Position numbers and translations under genes: made by a program. A model generated the notes under the pieces. It saw only the letters and a list, made by a program, of their open reading frames with translations. It was not told the DNA's origin and made no database searches. 64,000 bases of DNA from Streptomyces indicus (GTDB lineage: Bacteria > Actinomycetota > Actinomycetes > Streptomycetales > Streptomycetaceae). Where the stretch lies: the NCBI RefSeq assembly GCF_900100315.1, contig NZ_FNFF01000008.1:186001-250000 (forward strand), read 5' to 3'. Shown one piece after another: positions 52,223 to 60,265 of the stretch. The stretch's first letter is position 1, and each line of letters starts with the position of its first letter.

Positions 52223-53047
52223 GTGAGTCTCCATCCCAGCCTTCAGTCCTACGCCGACGCCTGGACCCACTCCGTGGAAGCGATATCCGAGCTGGTGCAG
52301 CCGCTCGCGGAAGGCGAGTGGAACTGGGCGACGCCCTGCCCCGGCTGGTCGGTGCGCGATGTCGTCTCCCATGTCATCGGCGTGGACTGCGAGATGCTCG
52401 GCGACCCCCGGCCCATCCACACGCTGCCGCGCGACCTGTACCACGTACAGACCGAGTCCCAGCGGTACATGGAGATGCAGGTCGACGTGCGCCGGCACCA
52501 CACCGCGCCCGAGATGACCGCGGAGCTCGAGTACACGATCATCCGCCGCTCGCGGCAGCTGCGGAACGAGTCGCGGGACCCCGGGGCGAAGGTGCGCGGC
52601 CCGCTCGGCAGCGAGGAGACCCTCGAAGAGGCCATGCGCAGGCGGGCGTTCGACATCTGGGTGCACGAGCAGGACCTGCGGACCTCCCTGAAGAAGCCGG
52701 GCAACCTGGACTCCCCGGGCGCCCTCGTCGCCCGCGACGTGCTGCTCTCCGCGCTGCCGAAGGTGGTGGCCAAGAAGGCCGGTGCGCCCGCCAGTTCGGC
52801 CGTCGTCTTCGATGTGCACGGCCCGGTGGACTTCCTGCGGACGGTACGGATCGACGCGGACGGCCGCGGCACCGTGGACGGTGCGCCCTCGCTCGGCCCC
52901 GCCGTGACGCTCGCGCTCGACTGGGAGACCTTCTACAAGCTGGCCTGCGGGCGCACGAAGCCGGCCGCCGTCGCCGACCGCATCAAGGTCGAGGGCGACC
53001 AGGACCTGGCCCAGGCGATCCTCGACCACTTCGCTGTCACGCCGTGA
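52223..53047 (+). CDS. Maleylpyruvate isomerase / mycothiol-dependent enzyme family protein
   Basis: 274 residues. The N-terminal DinB-like four-helix domain has the expected metal His in WNWATPCPGWSVRDVVSHVIG and later HEQDLR. The family signature (RAFDIWVHEQDLR) is clear. The C-terminal domain of about 90 residues is the MDMPI C-terminal sterol-carrier-like fold. Members use mycothiol, the actinobacterial thiol, for isomerisation or detoxification. GTG start at 52223. Confidence 0.9.
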   Translation: MSLHPSLQSYADAWTHSVEAISELVQPLAEGEWNWATPCPGWSVRDVVSHVIGVDCEMLGDPRPIHTLPRDLYHVQTESQRYMEMQVDVRRHHTAPEMTAELEYTIIRRSRQLRNESRDPGAKVRGPLGSEETLEEAMRRRAFDIWVHEQDLRTSLKKPGNLDSPGALVARDVLLSALPKVVAKKAGAPASSAVVFDVHGPVDFLRTVRIDADGRGTVDGAPSLGPAVTLALDWETFYKLACGRTKPAAVADRIKVEGDQDLAQAILDHFAVTP

Positions 53048-53106
53048 GGCGGTGCCGCGGGGGCGGTCGGGTCACGCCGTGACGCGATGACGCACAGGCG
53101 GTCGCG

Positions 53107-54417
53107 TCACGCCGGTACGTGCACGGCCTCCACGCGGCTGGCCACGAGCCGTTCGCGCTCCCGGCGGGCCGCGTGCCGGCGCAGGCGCAGGATCTGTGTG
53201 ACGCCGAGCGCCTCCAGGACGAAGATCGAGCAGAAGGCGATCCGGTAGTTGTCCCCGGTCGCGTCCAGCAGGACGCCGACCGCGAGCAGGGTGGTCATGG
53301 AGGCGACGAAGCCGCCCATGTTGACGATGCCGCTCGCCGTGCCCTGCCGCTCGGGCGGGTTGGCCGGGCGGGCGAAGTCGAAGCCGATCATCGAGGCGGG
53401 GCCGCAGGTGCCGAGCCCGACGCAGAGCAGCACGAGCAGCCACAGCGGGGTGCCGTCGCCGAACGGGCCGAGCGTCAGGCCCCACAGGAGCGCGGTGAGG
53501 GCGATCGTGCCGAGCGCGATCGGCGTACGGGCCCCTTGGTGGCGGGAGATGATCTGGCCGTAGACCAGGCCGATCGCCATGGTCGACAGGACGGTGACCG
53601 TGAGCAGTTCACCGGCGGCCCCGCGGCTGAGTCCCTGCGCCTCGACGAGGAACGGCAGGCCCCACAGGAGCGTGAACACCATCATCGGGAACTGCGTGGT
53701 GAAGTGCACCCACAGGCCGAGCCGGGTGCCGGGCTCGCGCCAGGCCGCGGCGATCTGACCCCGTACGAAGGCGAAGCCCTGCTGTCCCGGGGTCCGCACC
53801 GGCTCGGGAGCGTGGCCCTCGGGGTGATCCTTGAGGAAGAGCAGCATCAGGACGAGGACCACCACACCGGCGAGCGAGCTGCCGACGAAGGCGGCGGTCC
53901 AGCCCACCCCGTGCAGGAGGCGGGCCAGGAGCAGGGTCGAGACGAGGTTGCCGCCCATGCCGATCAGGCCGGCGAGCTGGGCGACCAGCGGGCCGCGGCG
54001 AGCGGGGAACCAGCGGGTGCCCAGGCGCAGCACGCTGATGAAGGTCATCGCGTCACCGCAGCCGAGCAGCGCGCGGGCGGCGAGCGCCATCCCGTACGAA
54101 GGGGCGAGCGCGAAGGACAGCTGGCCGAGCGTGAAGAGCACGGCCCCGAGGGTCAGCACCTTCTTGGTGCCGAGCCGGTCGACGAGCAGGCCGACGGGTA
54201 TCTGCATGCCCGCGTACACGAGCAGTTGGAGGATCGAGAAGGTCGACAGGGCGGAGGCGCCCACGTCGAAGCGTTCCGCGGCGTCGAGACCCGCGACCCC
54301 GAGCGAGGTGCGGAAGATGACCGCGACGAAGTAGACGGCGACCCCGACCGACCAGACCAGGACGGCCTTCCTGCCGCCGGGCGGATCACCGGGCAGACGG
54401 ACGGCGGCAGCACTCAT
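53107..54417 (-). CDS. MFS transporter
   Basis: 436 residues with twelve helices and the loop 2-3 motif GLLVDRLGTKKVLTLG of the major facilitator family. The pattern resembles the nitrate/oxalate or hexuronate-type (ACS-like) group: sequences such as ERFDVGASALSTFSILQLLVYAG. Its start overlaps the stop of the GntR gene (ATGA), so it is co-translated and probably controlled by that regulator. Import of a small organic acid is the most likely role, but unproven. Confidence 0.9.
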   Translation of the reverse strand: MSAAAVRLPGDPPGGRKAVLVWSVGVAVYFVAVIFRTSLGVAGLDAAERFDVGASALSTFSILQLLVYAGMQIPVGLLVDRLGTKKVLTLGAVLFTLGQLSFALAPSYGMALAARALLGCGDAMTFISVLRLGTRWFPARRGPLVAQLAGLIGMGGNLVSTLLLARLLHGVGWTAAFVGSSLAGVVVLVLMLLFLKDHPEGHAPEPVRTPGQQGFAFVRGQIAAAWREPGTRLGLWVHFTTQFPMMVFTLLWGLPFLVEAQGLSRGAAGELLTVTVLSTMAIGLVYGQIISRHQGARTPIALGTIALTALLWGLTLGPFGDGTPLWLLVLLCVGLGTCGPASMIGFDFARPANPPERQGTASGIVNMGGFVASMTTLLAVGVLLDATGDNYRIAFCSIFVLEALGVTQILRLRRHAARRERERLVASRVEAVHVPA

Positions 54418-55085
54418 CGGGCTTCACCGCGCGCGAGGGTGTGGAACCAGCCGATGTGCCGGTGGATCACGGCGACCGCCGCGTCCGCCTCGCCCGCGCG
54501 CAGCGCCTGAAGGATCTCGGCGTGCTCGGCGAGGGTCTTGGCGGTGCGGTCGGGGTGCGAGTGCATCACGGCGATGCCCATCCGCAACTGCCGGTCGCGC
54601 AGCTGGTCGTAGAGCTTCGAGAGGATCTCGTTGCCGCCGCTGCGCACGATCTCGGCGTGGAAGCACCGGTCGGACTGGGCCGCGCCCGCGTAGTCGCCGG
54701 CGGCGGCCTGCTCACGCTGTTGCTCCAGAAGTTCCTCGAGCCGGGCGATCAGCTGCGGCGGCGCGGGCACGGCCTTGCGCACCGCGTGCTCCTCGACGAG
54801 CAGCCGCGTCTCGACCACGTCGGCGATCTCCTGCGCCGATACGGGCAGCACGAGGGCGCCCTTCTTCGGGTACAGCTTCAGGAGCCCTTCGACCTCCAGC
54901 TTGAGCAGCGCCTCTCGTACGGGGGTGCGCGAGACCCCGACATCGGCGGCGAGCTCGCCTTCGGTGAGGAGGGTGCCGCCCTCGTAACGGCGTTCCAGGA
55001 CGGCCTGCTTGACGTGCTGGTAGACGCGTTCGGCGGCGGGGGGCTGCTTCAGGGGCTTGAGGGCGGGAGCGGCGGCGGCAGGCAT
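54414..55085 (-). CDS. GntR family regulator (FadR/FCD subfamily)
   Basis: 223 residues. The winged HTH (about 15-80) contains LTEGELAADVGVSRTPVREA and LLKLEVEGLLKL. The FCD ligand domain (about 90-215) has metal-type His in CFHAEIVRSGGNE and the C-terminal HAEILQALRAGEADAAVAVI. The start at 55085 follows TATGCT by 6 bases, so the mRNA may be leaderless. A nearby TTGTATC (minus strand) could be part of a GntR-type operator. The ATGA overlap with the MFS gene makes the transporter its likely target. Confidence 0.9.
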   Translation of the reverse strand: MPAAAAPALKPLKQPPAAERVYQHVKQAVLERRYEGGTLLTEGELAADVGVSRTPVREALLKLEVEGLLKLYPKKGALVLPVSAQEIADVVETRLLVEEHAVRKAVPAPPQLIARLEELLEQQREQAAAGDYAGAAQSDRCFHAEIVRSGGNEILSKLYDQLRDRQLRMGIAVMHSHPDRTAKTLAEHAEILQALRAGEADAAVAVIHRHIGWFHTLARGEAR

Positions 55086-55260
55086 GCGCACAGCATAGAT
55101 ACAACACGTACGCAAGCCGAATCCCGTCCACGATGCGGGACGCCAAAGGATGCGGAAAAACCCCTCTATGCCCGGCGCAACCTCTCGGCCGTTTCAGCTG
55201 TCTCACCAGTGCGCACCTCGCTCAAGAGGCGGCGCCTTAGGGGCATTTGGAGCTTTCACC

Positions 55261-56136
55261 TTGAAGATGCGCATTGCGGGCACTGCTGTTCTCGTCGCGG
55301 GAACCATGCTCACCGGCGGAGCCCTGACCACCTCCGCACAGGCCGCCACGCTGGCCACCCCGTCCATCGCCGCCAAGGGCGGCTTCGTGATGAACAACGG
55401 GACGGGCAAGACCCTGTACACCAAGGGCGCGGACACCCGCCGGTCCACCGGCTCGACCACCAAGATCATGACGGCCAAGGTGGTGCTGTCCCAGAAGAAT
55501 CTGAACCTGGACTCCAAGGTCACGATCCAGAAGGCGTACAGCGACTACATCGTCAAGAACAACGCCTCGTCGGCCCGGCTGATCGTCGGCGACAAGGTGA
55601 CCGTCCGCCAGCTCCTGTACGGGCTGATGCTCCCCTCCGGGTGCGATGCCGCGTACGCGCTGGCCGACAAGTTCGGCACGGGGTCCACGCGCGCGGCCCG
55701 CGTGAAGTCCTTCATCGGCAAGATGAACAAGACCGCCAAGGACATGGGTCTGAAGAACACCCACTTCGACTCCTTCGACGGCATCGGCAAGGGCTCGAAC
55801 TACTCGACGCCCCGCGACCTGACGAAGATCGCCTCGTCCGCGATGAAGAGCTCCACGTTCCGCTCCATCGTGAAGACGAAGTCCACGAAGCAGAAGGTCA
55901 CGACCAAGTCCGGCGGCTACCGCTACATGTCCTGGTCCAACACGAACACCCTGCTGGGCACGTACAAGGGCGCCATCGGCGTCAAGACGGGTTCGGGCCC
56001 GGAGGCCGGCTACTGCCTGGTGTTCGCGGCCACGCGCAACGGCAAGACGGTCATCGGCACCGTCCTGAAGTCCACCTCGGCGAACGCGCGCGCGTCCGAT
56101 GCGAAGAAGCTGATGGACTACGCGTTCAAGAAGTAG
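55261..56136 (+). CDS. D-alanyl-D-alanine carboxypeptidase (PBP5-like serine peptidase)
   Basis: 291 residues from a TTG with GGAG 8 bases upstream; ATG 55267 is an alternative. A signal peptide ends near SAQA (about 28). Penicillin-binding motifs: SxxK as STTK at 65-68, SGC at 126-128 in place of SxN, and KTG at 242-244. It trims the terminal D-Ala of peptidoglycan stem peptides outside the membrane. The SGC variant is, from memory, common in Streptomyces. No C-terminal anchor helix is seen, so the protein may be secreted. Confidence 0.93.
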   Translation: MKMRIAGTAVLVAGTMLTGGALTTSAQAATLATPSIAAKGGFVMNNGTGKTLYTKGADTRRSTGSTTKIMTAKVVLSQKNLNLDSKVTIQKAYSDYIVKNNASSARLIVGDKVTVRQLLYGLMLPSGCDAAYALADKFGTGSTRAARVKSFIGKMNKTAKDMGLKNTHFDSFDGIGKGSNYSTPRDLTKIASSAMKSSTFRSIVKTKSTKQKVTTKSGGYRYMSWSNTNTLLGTYKGAIGVKTGSGPEAGYCLVFAATRNGKTVIGTVLKSTSANARASDAKKLMDYAFKK

Positions 56137-56151
56137 GCGTTCAAGAAGTAG
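56122..56151. repeat. 15-bp tandem duplication at the carboxypeptidase end
   Basis: GCGTTCAAGAAGTAG is repeated directly. The first copy contains the stop of the carboxypeptidase. The second contains the final codons and stop of the convergent DMT gene on the other strand, leaving 4 bases between the two genes. Confidence 0.9.
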
Positions 56152-57136
56152 GCGCGGACTCCTCGGCGGGCCGGGTGGTCGCTTCCGACGAGGCGACCAC
56201 CCGGCCCGTCCGCGTTCCGGCGAGGGCCGCGAGGACCACGGCCGCCAGGGCGAGCGCGGCGCCCGCGAAGGTCGCGGCGGTGATCTCCGCGTCGCCGTGC
56301 GGCAGCAGTCCGTCGAGCAGCAGCGAGCCGAGCAGCTGGCCGGTGATGGTGCACAGCCCGAGCACCAGGACGCCCAGCTTCTGCACGGTGGCCACGGCGA
56401 TGGAGATGAAGGCGATCCCGACGACGCCGCCGAGGTAGAGATACGGCTCGGACGGCAGGCCGGCGGGGATGCCGCGGAAGGCGGCGTGCACGAGGAAGAC
56501 CAGGAAGAGGGCCGTCGCACCCGTCGCGAAGTTGAAGAACGTGCCCGTGTAGGCGGAGCCGGCGGTGTTCTTCACATGGCCGTTGACGGCCTGCTGCCAG
56601 CTGACGAAGACGCCCGCGACGAGGGGCAGAGCGAGCAGCGCGTACGGAAATCCGCCGCCGACCTTGTCGGCCATGGAGATGCCCACCGCGACGAGCACGA
56701 GCACAGCGCCGACGACCCTTCGGCGGGTGGGCCGCTGCGGTCCGGCGGGCCCGAGCCCCATCCGGTCGAAGACGAGGCCGCCGCCGACCTGCCCGGCGAC
56801 CACGGCGACCGTGAAGAGGGCCACGCCCAGCGCGGTGACGGTGAGGCCCTGGGCGAGGACGAAGGTGGCACCGCCGCAGCCCCCGAGCACCTGCCACCAC
56901 TTGAGCCGCCCCGCCCGTACGGCGTCGAACACGCGCCGCACCCCGCGCCGCGGCTCCCGCACCAGGAGCAGCCCGAGCGCGAGCACCACGAGCCCGGACC
57001 CGAACGAGATCACCGCCCCCGCAAACCCGTCCCCGCCGAGCCCGGCAGCCAGCTCCCCGTTGATCCGGGACTGGAGTGCTATGAGGGCGCCGGAAAAGAT
57101 GGCAAGCCCCACCCATGGGGCGGTGCTGAGACGCAT
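56141..57136 (-). CDS. DMT family transporter (YdcZ/DUF606 type)
   Basis: 331 residues with ten hydrophobic helices and two homologous halves: the first contains LQSRINGELAAGLG, the second SWQQAVNGHVKNTAGSAYTGTFFNF. That repeat (Q..[IV]NG) is the mark of the DUF606/YdcZ group. The substrate is unknown. The start MRLSTAPWVG at 57136 was chosen since further upstream the frame runs into the repeat array. The final codons lie in the second copy of the 15-bp duplication. Confidence 0.9.
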   Translation of the reverse strand: MRLSTAPWVGLAIFSGALIALQSRINGELAAGLGGDGFAGAVISFGSGLVVLALGLLLVREPRRGVRRVFDAVRAGRLKWWQVLGGCGGATFVLAQGLTVTALGVALFTVAVVAGQVGGGLVFDRMGLGPAGPQRPTRRRVVGAVLVLVAVGISMADKVGGGFPYALLALPLVAGVFVSWQQAVNGHVKNTAGSAYTGTFFNFATGATALFLVFLVHAAFRGIPAGLPSEPYLYLGGVVGIAFISIAVATVQKLGVLVLGLCTITGQLLGSLLLDGLLPHGDAEITAATFAGAALALAAVVLAALAGTRTGRVVASSEATTRPAEESAPTS

Positions 57137-57709
57137 GACGGGTCCTTGTGCTGACGGGTACAGGGGGCGGAGCCCCCGCTGGGGGCGCGGAGCCCCGCTG
57201 AGGTGCGGAGCCCCGCTGAGGTGCGGAGCCCCGCAGGGAGCTTGCGGCCGCAGTCGGCAAAAAATCAACCCGCTCCGGCCCCGGGGGCAGCCCCGCCGGG
57301 GTGCAGGGGCGGAGCCCCGCTGGGGTGCAGGGGCGGAGCCCCGCTGGGGTGCAGGGGCGAAGCCCCGCTGGGAGCTTGCGGGCGCAGTCGGCAAAAAACA
57401 ATCCGCTCCGTCCCCGGGGTGCAGGGGGCGCAGCCCCGCAGGGGTGCAGGGGCGAAGCCCCGCTGGGGTGCAGGGGCGAAGCCCCGCAGGGGTGCAGGGG
57501 CGAAGCCCCGCAGGGGTGCAGGGGCGAAGCCCCGCAGGGGTGCAGGGGGCGCAGCCCCCGCCGGGGTGCAGGGGCGGAGCCCCGCTGGGAGCTTGCGGGC
57601 GCAGTCGGCAGAAAATCAACCTGCTCCGGCCCCGGGGCGGAGCCCCCGTACACGGGAAGGGGGCGGGGCCGGGAGGAAATCCGCCCCGGCCCCGCCCCGC
57701 TCCTACGCC
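57137..57709. repeat. Palindromic repeat array between the DMT and E2 genes
   Basis: No gene. About a dozen copies of a 24-bp unit (GGGGTGCAGGGGCGAAGCCC plus CGCA; variants with GGAG or GCAG) lie head to tail. Three longer cassettes start with GGGAGCTTGCGGGCGCAGTC and continue through CGGCAAAAAATCAA to CCGCTCCG (57236-57286, 57370-57419, 57587-57637). The units are self-complementary (GGGGC/GCCCC). Read on the minus strand, each cassette has a run of T. The region may end transcription of the upstream dehydrogenase operon. Confidence 0.85.
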
Positions 57710-59263
57710 CTACGCCCAGGTGATCAACCGCTTCGGCTGCTCCAGGATCGCCGCGATGTCCGCGAGCACCTTCGAGCCGAGTTCGCCGTCAACCAGGCGG
57801 TGGTCGAAGGACAGCGCCAGGGTCATCACCTGACGCGGCTTGACCTTGCCCTTGTGCACCCACGGCTGGAGCTTGATGGCGCCGACCGCGAGGATCGCCG
57901 ACTCACCGGGGTTGAGGATCGGCGTACCGGTGTCGACGCCGAAGACGCCCACATTGGTGATCGTGACGGTGCCGCCCTGCATGGCCGCCGGCGTGGTCTT
58001 GCCCTCGCGCGCGGTGGACACCAACTCGCCGAGCGCGGAAGCCAGTTCCGGCAGGGTCTTGTCGTGCGCGTCCTTGATGTTCGGCACGATCAGACCGCGC
58101 GGTGTCGCGGCCGCGATACCCAGGTTCACGTAGTGCTTGAGCACGATCTCCTGGGCCGCATCGTCCCAGGACGCGTTGACGTCCGGGTTCCGCTTGATCG
58201 CGACGAGCAGCGCCTTCGCGATCAGGAGCAGCGGATTGACCCTGAGGCCCTGCATGTCCTTGTCAGACTTCAGCTCCTCGACCAGCTTCATCGTCCGCGT
58301 CACGTCCACGGTCACGAACTCCGTGACGTGCGGCGCGGTGAAGGCCGAGTCGACCATCGCGGCGGCGGTGGCCTTGCGGACGCCCTTGACGGGGATACGG
58401 GTCTCGCGTGCCCCCGAAGCCACAGCCAGCTCCTGAACGGGAGCCTGCGCGGCGGGAGTTGTTTCACGTGAAACGGGGGCGGCGGGCGCCTCGGTGGCCG
58501 GAGCCGACACCGCAGCCACGGCCGCGTGCACGTCCTCGCGCGTGATGACCCCGTCCGGACCGCTCGGCGTGACCGTGGCGAGGTCCACGCCCAGGTCCTT
58601 GGCCAGCTTGCGCACCGGCGGCTTGGCCAGCGGACGCGCACCGGCCGGAGCGGCCGGAGCAGCGGGAGCGGCCGGAGCAGCGGGAGCAGCGGGAGCAGCC
58701 GGGGCGCTGTGCCCGTTCAGCTCCGCCTGGACCGCGGCCGCGGCGGGCGAGGAGTAGTACGTGCCCTCGGGGGCGCTCTCCTGCGACGGCACCGAGGCAG
58801 CCTCGGCACCCTTGCGGGCCCGCCGCTTCGTCGAGCTCTGGGAGACCCCGTAGCCGACGAGAACCGGCTGGCGCCCCTCAGGCTCACCGCCCTCGGCGGG
58901 AGCGGCCGGAGCAGCAGGGGCGGCCGGAGCAGCGGCCTCGGTCTCCCCGGAAGCGGGAGCGGGACCTGATCCAGGCGCCACGTCCACCGAGATGATCACC
59001 TGGCCGACATCGACCGTGGTGCCCTCGGGGAAGCGCAGCTCGTGCACCACACCGTCGTACGGGATGGGCAGTTCGACCGCGGCCTTGGCGGTCTCGACCT
59101 CGCACACGACCTGCCCGTCGGTGACGGTGTCACCGGGCTGGACGTACCACTTGAGGATCTCGGCCTCGGTGAGTCCCTCGCCGACGTCCGGCATCTTGAA
59201 CTCGCGGATTGGGGTATCCCCTGCTCGAGCGGAGCCGAGAGCTTGGGGAAGCGTCTCAGTCAT
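57710..59263 (-). CDS. Dihydrolipoamide acyltransferase (E2) of a 2-oxoacid dehydrogenase, probably branched-chain
   Basis: 517 residues. One lipoyl domain with the lipoylated Lys at 60 (VCEVETAKAAVELP). A long Ala/Pro linker with repeated AAP precedes the E3/E1-binding domain (about 210-250). The catalytic domain ends in SFDHRLVDG (His about 488, Asp about 492). The single lipoyl domain and separate E1 alpha/beta genes fit a branched-chain or similar complex. It is last in E1a-E1b-E2 order. A ParB site (58461-58474) lies in the linker and encodes VSRET (264-268). Confidence 0.93.
   Translation of the reverse strand: MTETLPQALGSARAGDTPIREFKMPDVGEGLTEAEILKWYVQPGDTVTDGQVVCEVETAKAAVELPIPYDGVVHELRFPEGTTVDVGQVIISVDVAPGSGPAPASGETEAAAPAAPAAPAAPAEGGEPEGRQPVLVGYGVSQSSTKRRARKGAEAASVPSQESAPEGTYYSSPAAAAVQAELNGHSAPAAPAAPAAPAAPAAPAAPAGARPLAKPPVRKLAKDLGVDLATVTPSGPDGVITREDVHAAVAAVSAPATEAPAAPVSRETTPAAQAPVQELAVASGARETRIPVKGVRKATAAAMVDSAFTAPHVTEFVTVDVTRTMKLVEELKSDKDMQGLRVNPLLLIAKALLVAIKRNPDVNASWDDAAQEIVLKHYVNLGIAAATPRGLIVPNIKDAHDKTLPELASALGELVSTAREGKTTPAAMQGGTVTITNVGVFGVDTGTPILNPGESAILAVGAIKLQPWVHKGKVKPRQVMTLALSFDHRLVDGELGSKVLADIAAILEQPKRLITWA
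58461..58474. other. parS: parS site (ParB-binding, chromosome partition)
   Basis: The perfect palindrome GTTTCACGTGAAAC, with T and G flanks, matches 15 of 16 bases of the consensus TGTTTCACGTGAAACA. It is inside the E2 gene, in a flexible linker where the code for VSRET costs nothing. Streptomyces carries a cluster of such sites around oriC. Confidence 0.9.
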
Positions 59264-59282
59264 GACAGTCACGACCCTCTCC

Positions 59283-60263
59283 TCAGTACGCCAGCGAGCG
59301 GTCGACGGCGTCGAGCACCCGGTCGAGGCCCGGCAGGTACTCCTCCTCGAGCCGCGCCGGCGGATACGGCGCGTGGAAACCGCCGACCCGGAGCACGGGG
59401 GACTCGAGGTGGTAGAAGGACCGCTCGGTGATCCGCGCGGCGATCTCCGCACCCGCACCGTAGAAGACGGGAGCCTCGTGGACCACCACAAGGCGGCCGG
59501 TCTTCTCGACGGAGGCCTGGATCGCGTCGAAGTCGATCGGGGACATCGAGCGCAGGTCGAGGACCTCGAGGGACTTGCCCTCCTCCTCGGCGGCCGCGGC
59601 GGCTTCGAGACAGACCTTCACCATCGGGCCGTACGCCACCAAGGTCAGGTCGGAGCCCTCGCGGACCGTACGGGCGGAGTGCAGCGGGGCCGGAATCGTC
59701 TCCGTGTCCACCTCGGACTTGTCCCAGTAGCGGCGCTTCGGCTCGAAGTAGATCACCGGGTCGTCGCTCTGGATGGCCTGCTGGAGCATCCAGTAGGCGT
59801 CCTGCGAGTTCGACGGGGAGATCACCTTCAGGCCCGCGACGTGCGCGAACAGGGCCTCGGGCGACTCGGAGTGGTGCTCGACCGCGCCGATGCCGCCGCC
59901 GTACGGGATACGGATGACGACCGGCAGCTTGACCTTGCCGAGCGAGCGGGCGTGCATCTTGGCGAGCTGCGTGACGATCTGGTCGTACGCGGGGAAGACG
60001 AAGCCGTCGAACTGGATCTCCACCACGGGCCGGTAGCCGCGCAGGGCCAGACCGATCGCGGTGCCGACGATGCCGGACTCGGCGAGCGGGGTGTCGATGA
60101 CACGGTCCTCGCCGAAGTCCTTCTGCAGACCGTCGGTGACACGGAAGACACCGCCGAGCTTGCCGATGTCCTCGCCCATGAGCACGACCTTCGGGTCGTT
60201 CTCCAGGGCGGTGCGCAGCGATTCGTTGATCGCCTTGGCGAGGGGCAACTTCTGTACGGCCAT
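59283..60263 (-). CDS. 2-oxoacid dehydrogenase E1 component, beta subunit
   Basis: 326 residues with the transketolase-like fold: VVLMGEDIGKLGGVFRVTDGL, TPLAESGIVGTAIGLAL, the conserved PYGGGIGAVEHHSESPE region, and a C-terminal domain with VVVHEAPVFYGAGAEIAARI. With the alpha subunit it forms the thiamine-diphosphate E1 heterotetramer that decarboxylates the 2-oxoacid. The start lies 2 bases after the alpha-subunit stop, with GGGAGGGCAAG upstream, so translation is coupled. Confidence 0.95.
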   Translation of the reverse strand: MAVQKLPLAKAINESLRTALENDPKVVLMGEDIGKLGGVFRVTDGLQKDFGEDRVIDTPLAESGIVGTAIGLALRGYRPVVEIQFDGFVFPAYDQIVTQLAKMHARSLGKVKLPVVIRIPYGGGIGAVEHHSESPEALFAHVAGLKVISPSNSQDAYWMLQQAIQSDDPVIYFEPKRRYWDKSEVDTETIPAPLHSARTVREGSDLTLVAYGPMVKVCLEAAAAAEEEGKSLEVLDLRSMSPIDFDAIQASVEKTGRLVVVHEAPVFYGAGAEIAARITERSFYHLESPVLRVGGFHAPYPPARLEEEYLPGLDRVLDAVDRSLAY

Positions 60264-60265
60264 GG

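Noticed and set aside
55636..55644. Carboxypeptidase inactive because SxN is SGC
   Set aside because: SGC is, from memory, a common variant in Streptomyces Dac proteins, and STTK and KTG are intact.
57137..57709. CRISPR array
   Set aside because: The repeats are palindromic and contiguous, with no unique spacers of constant length and no cas genes.
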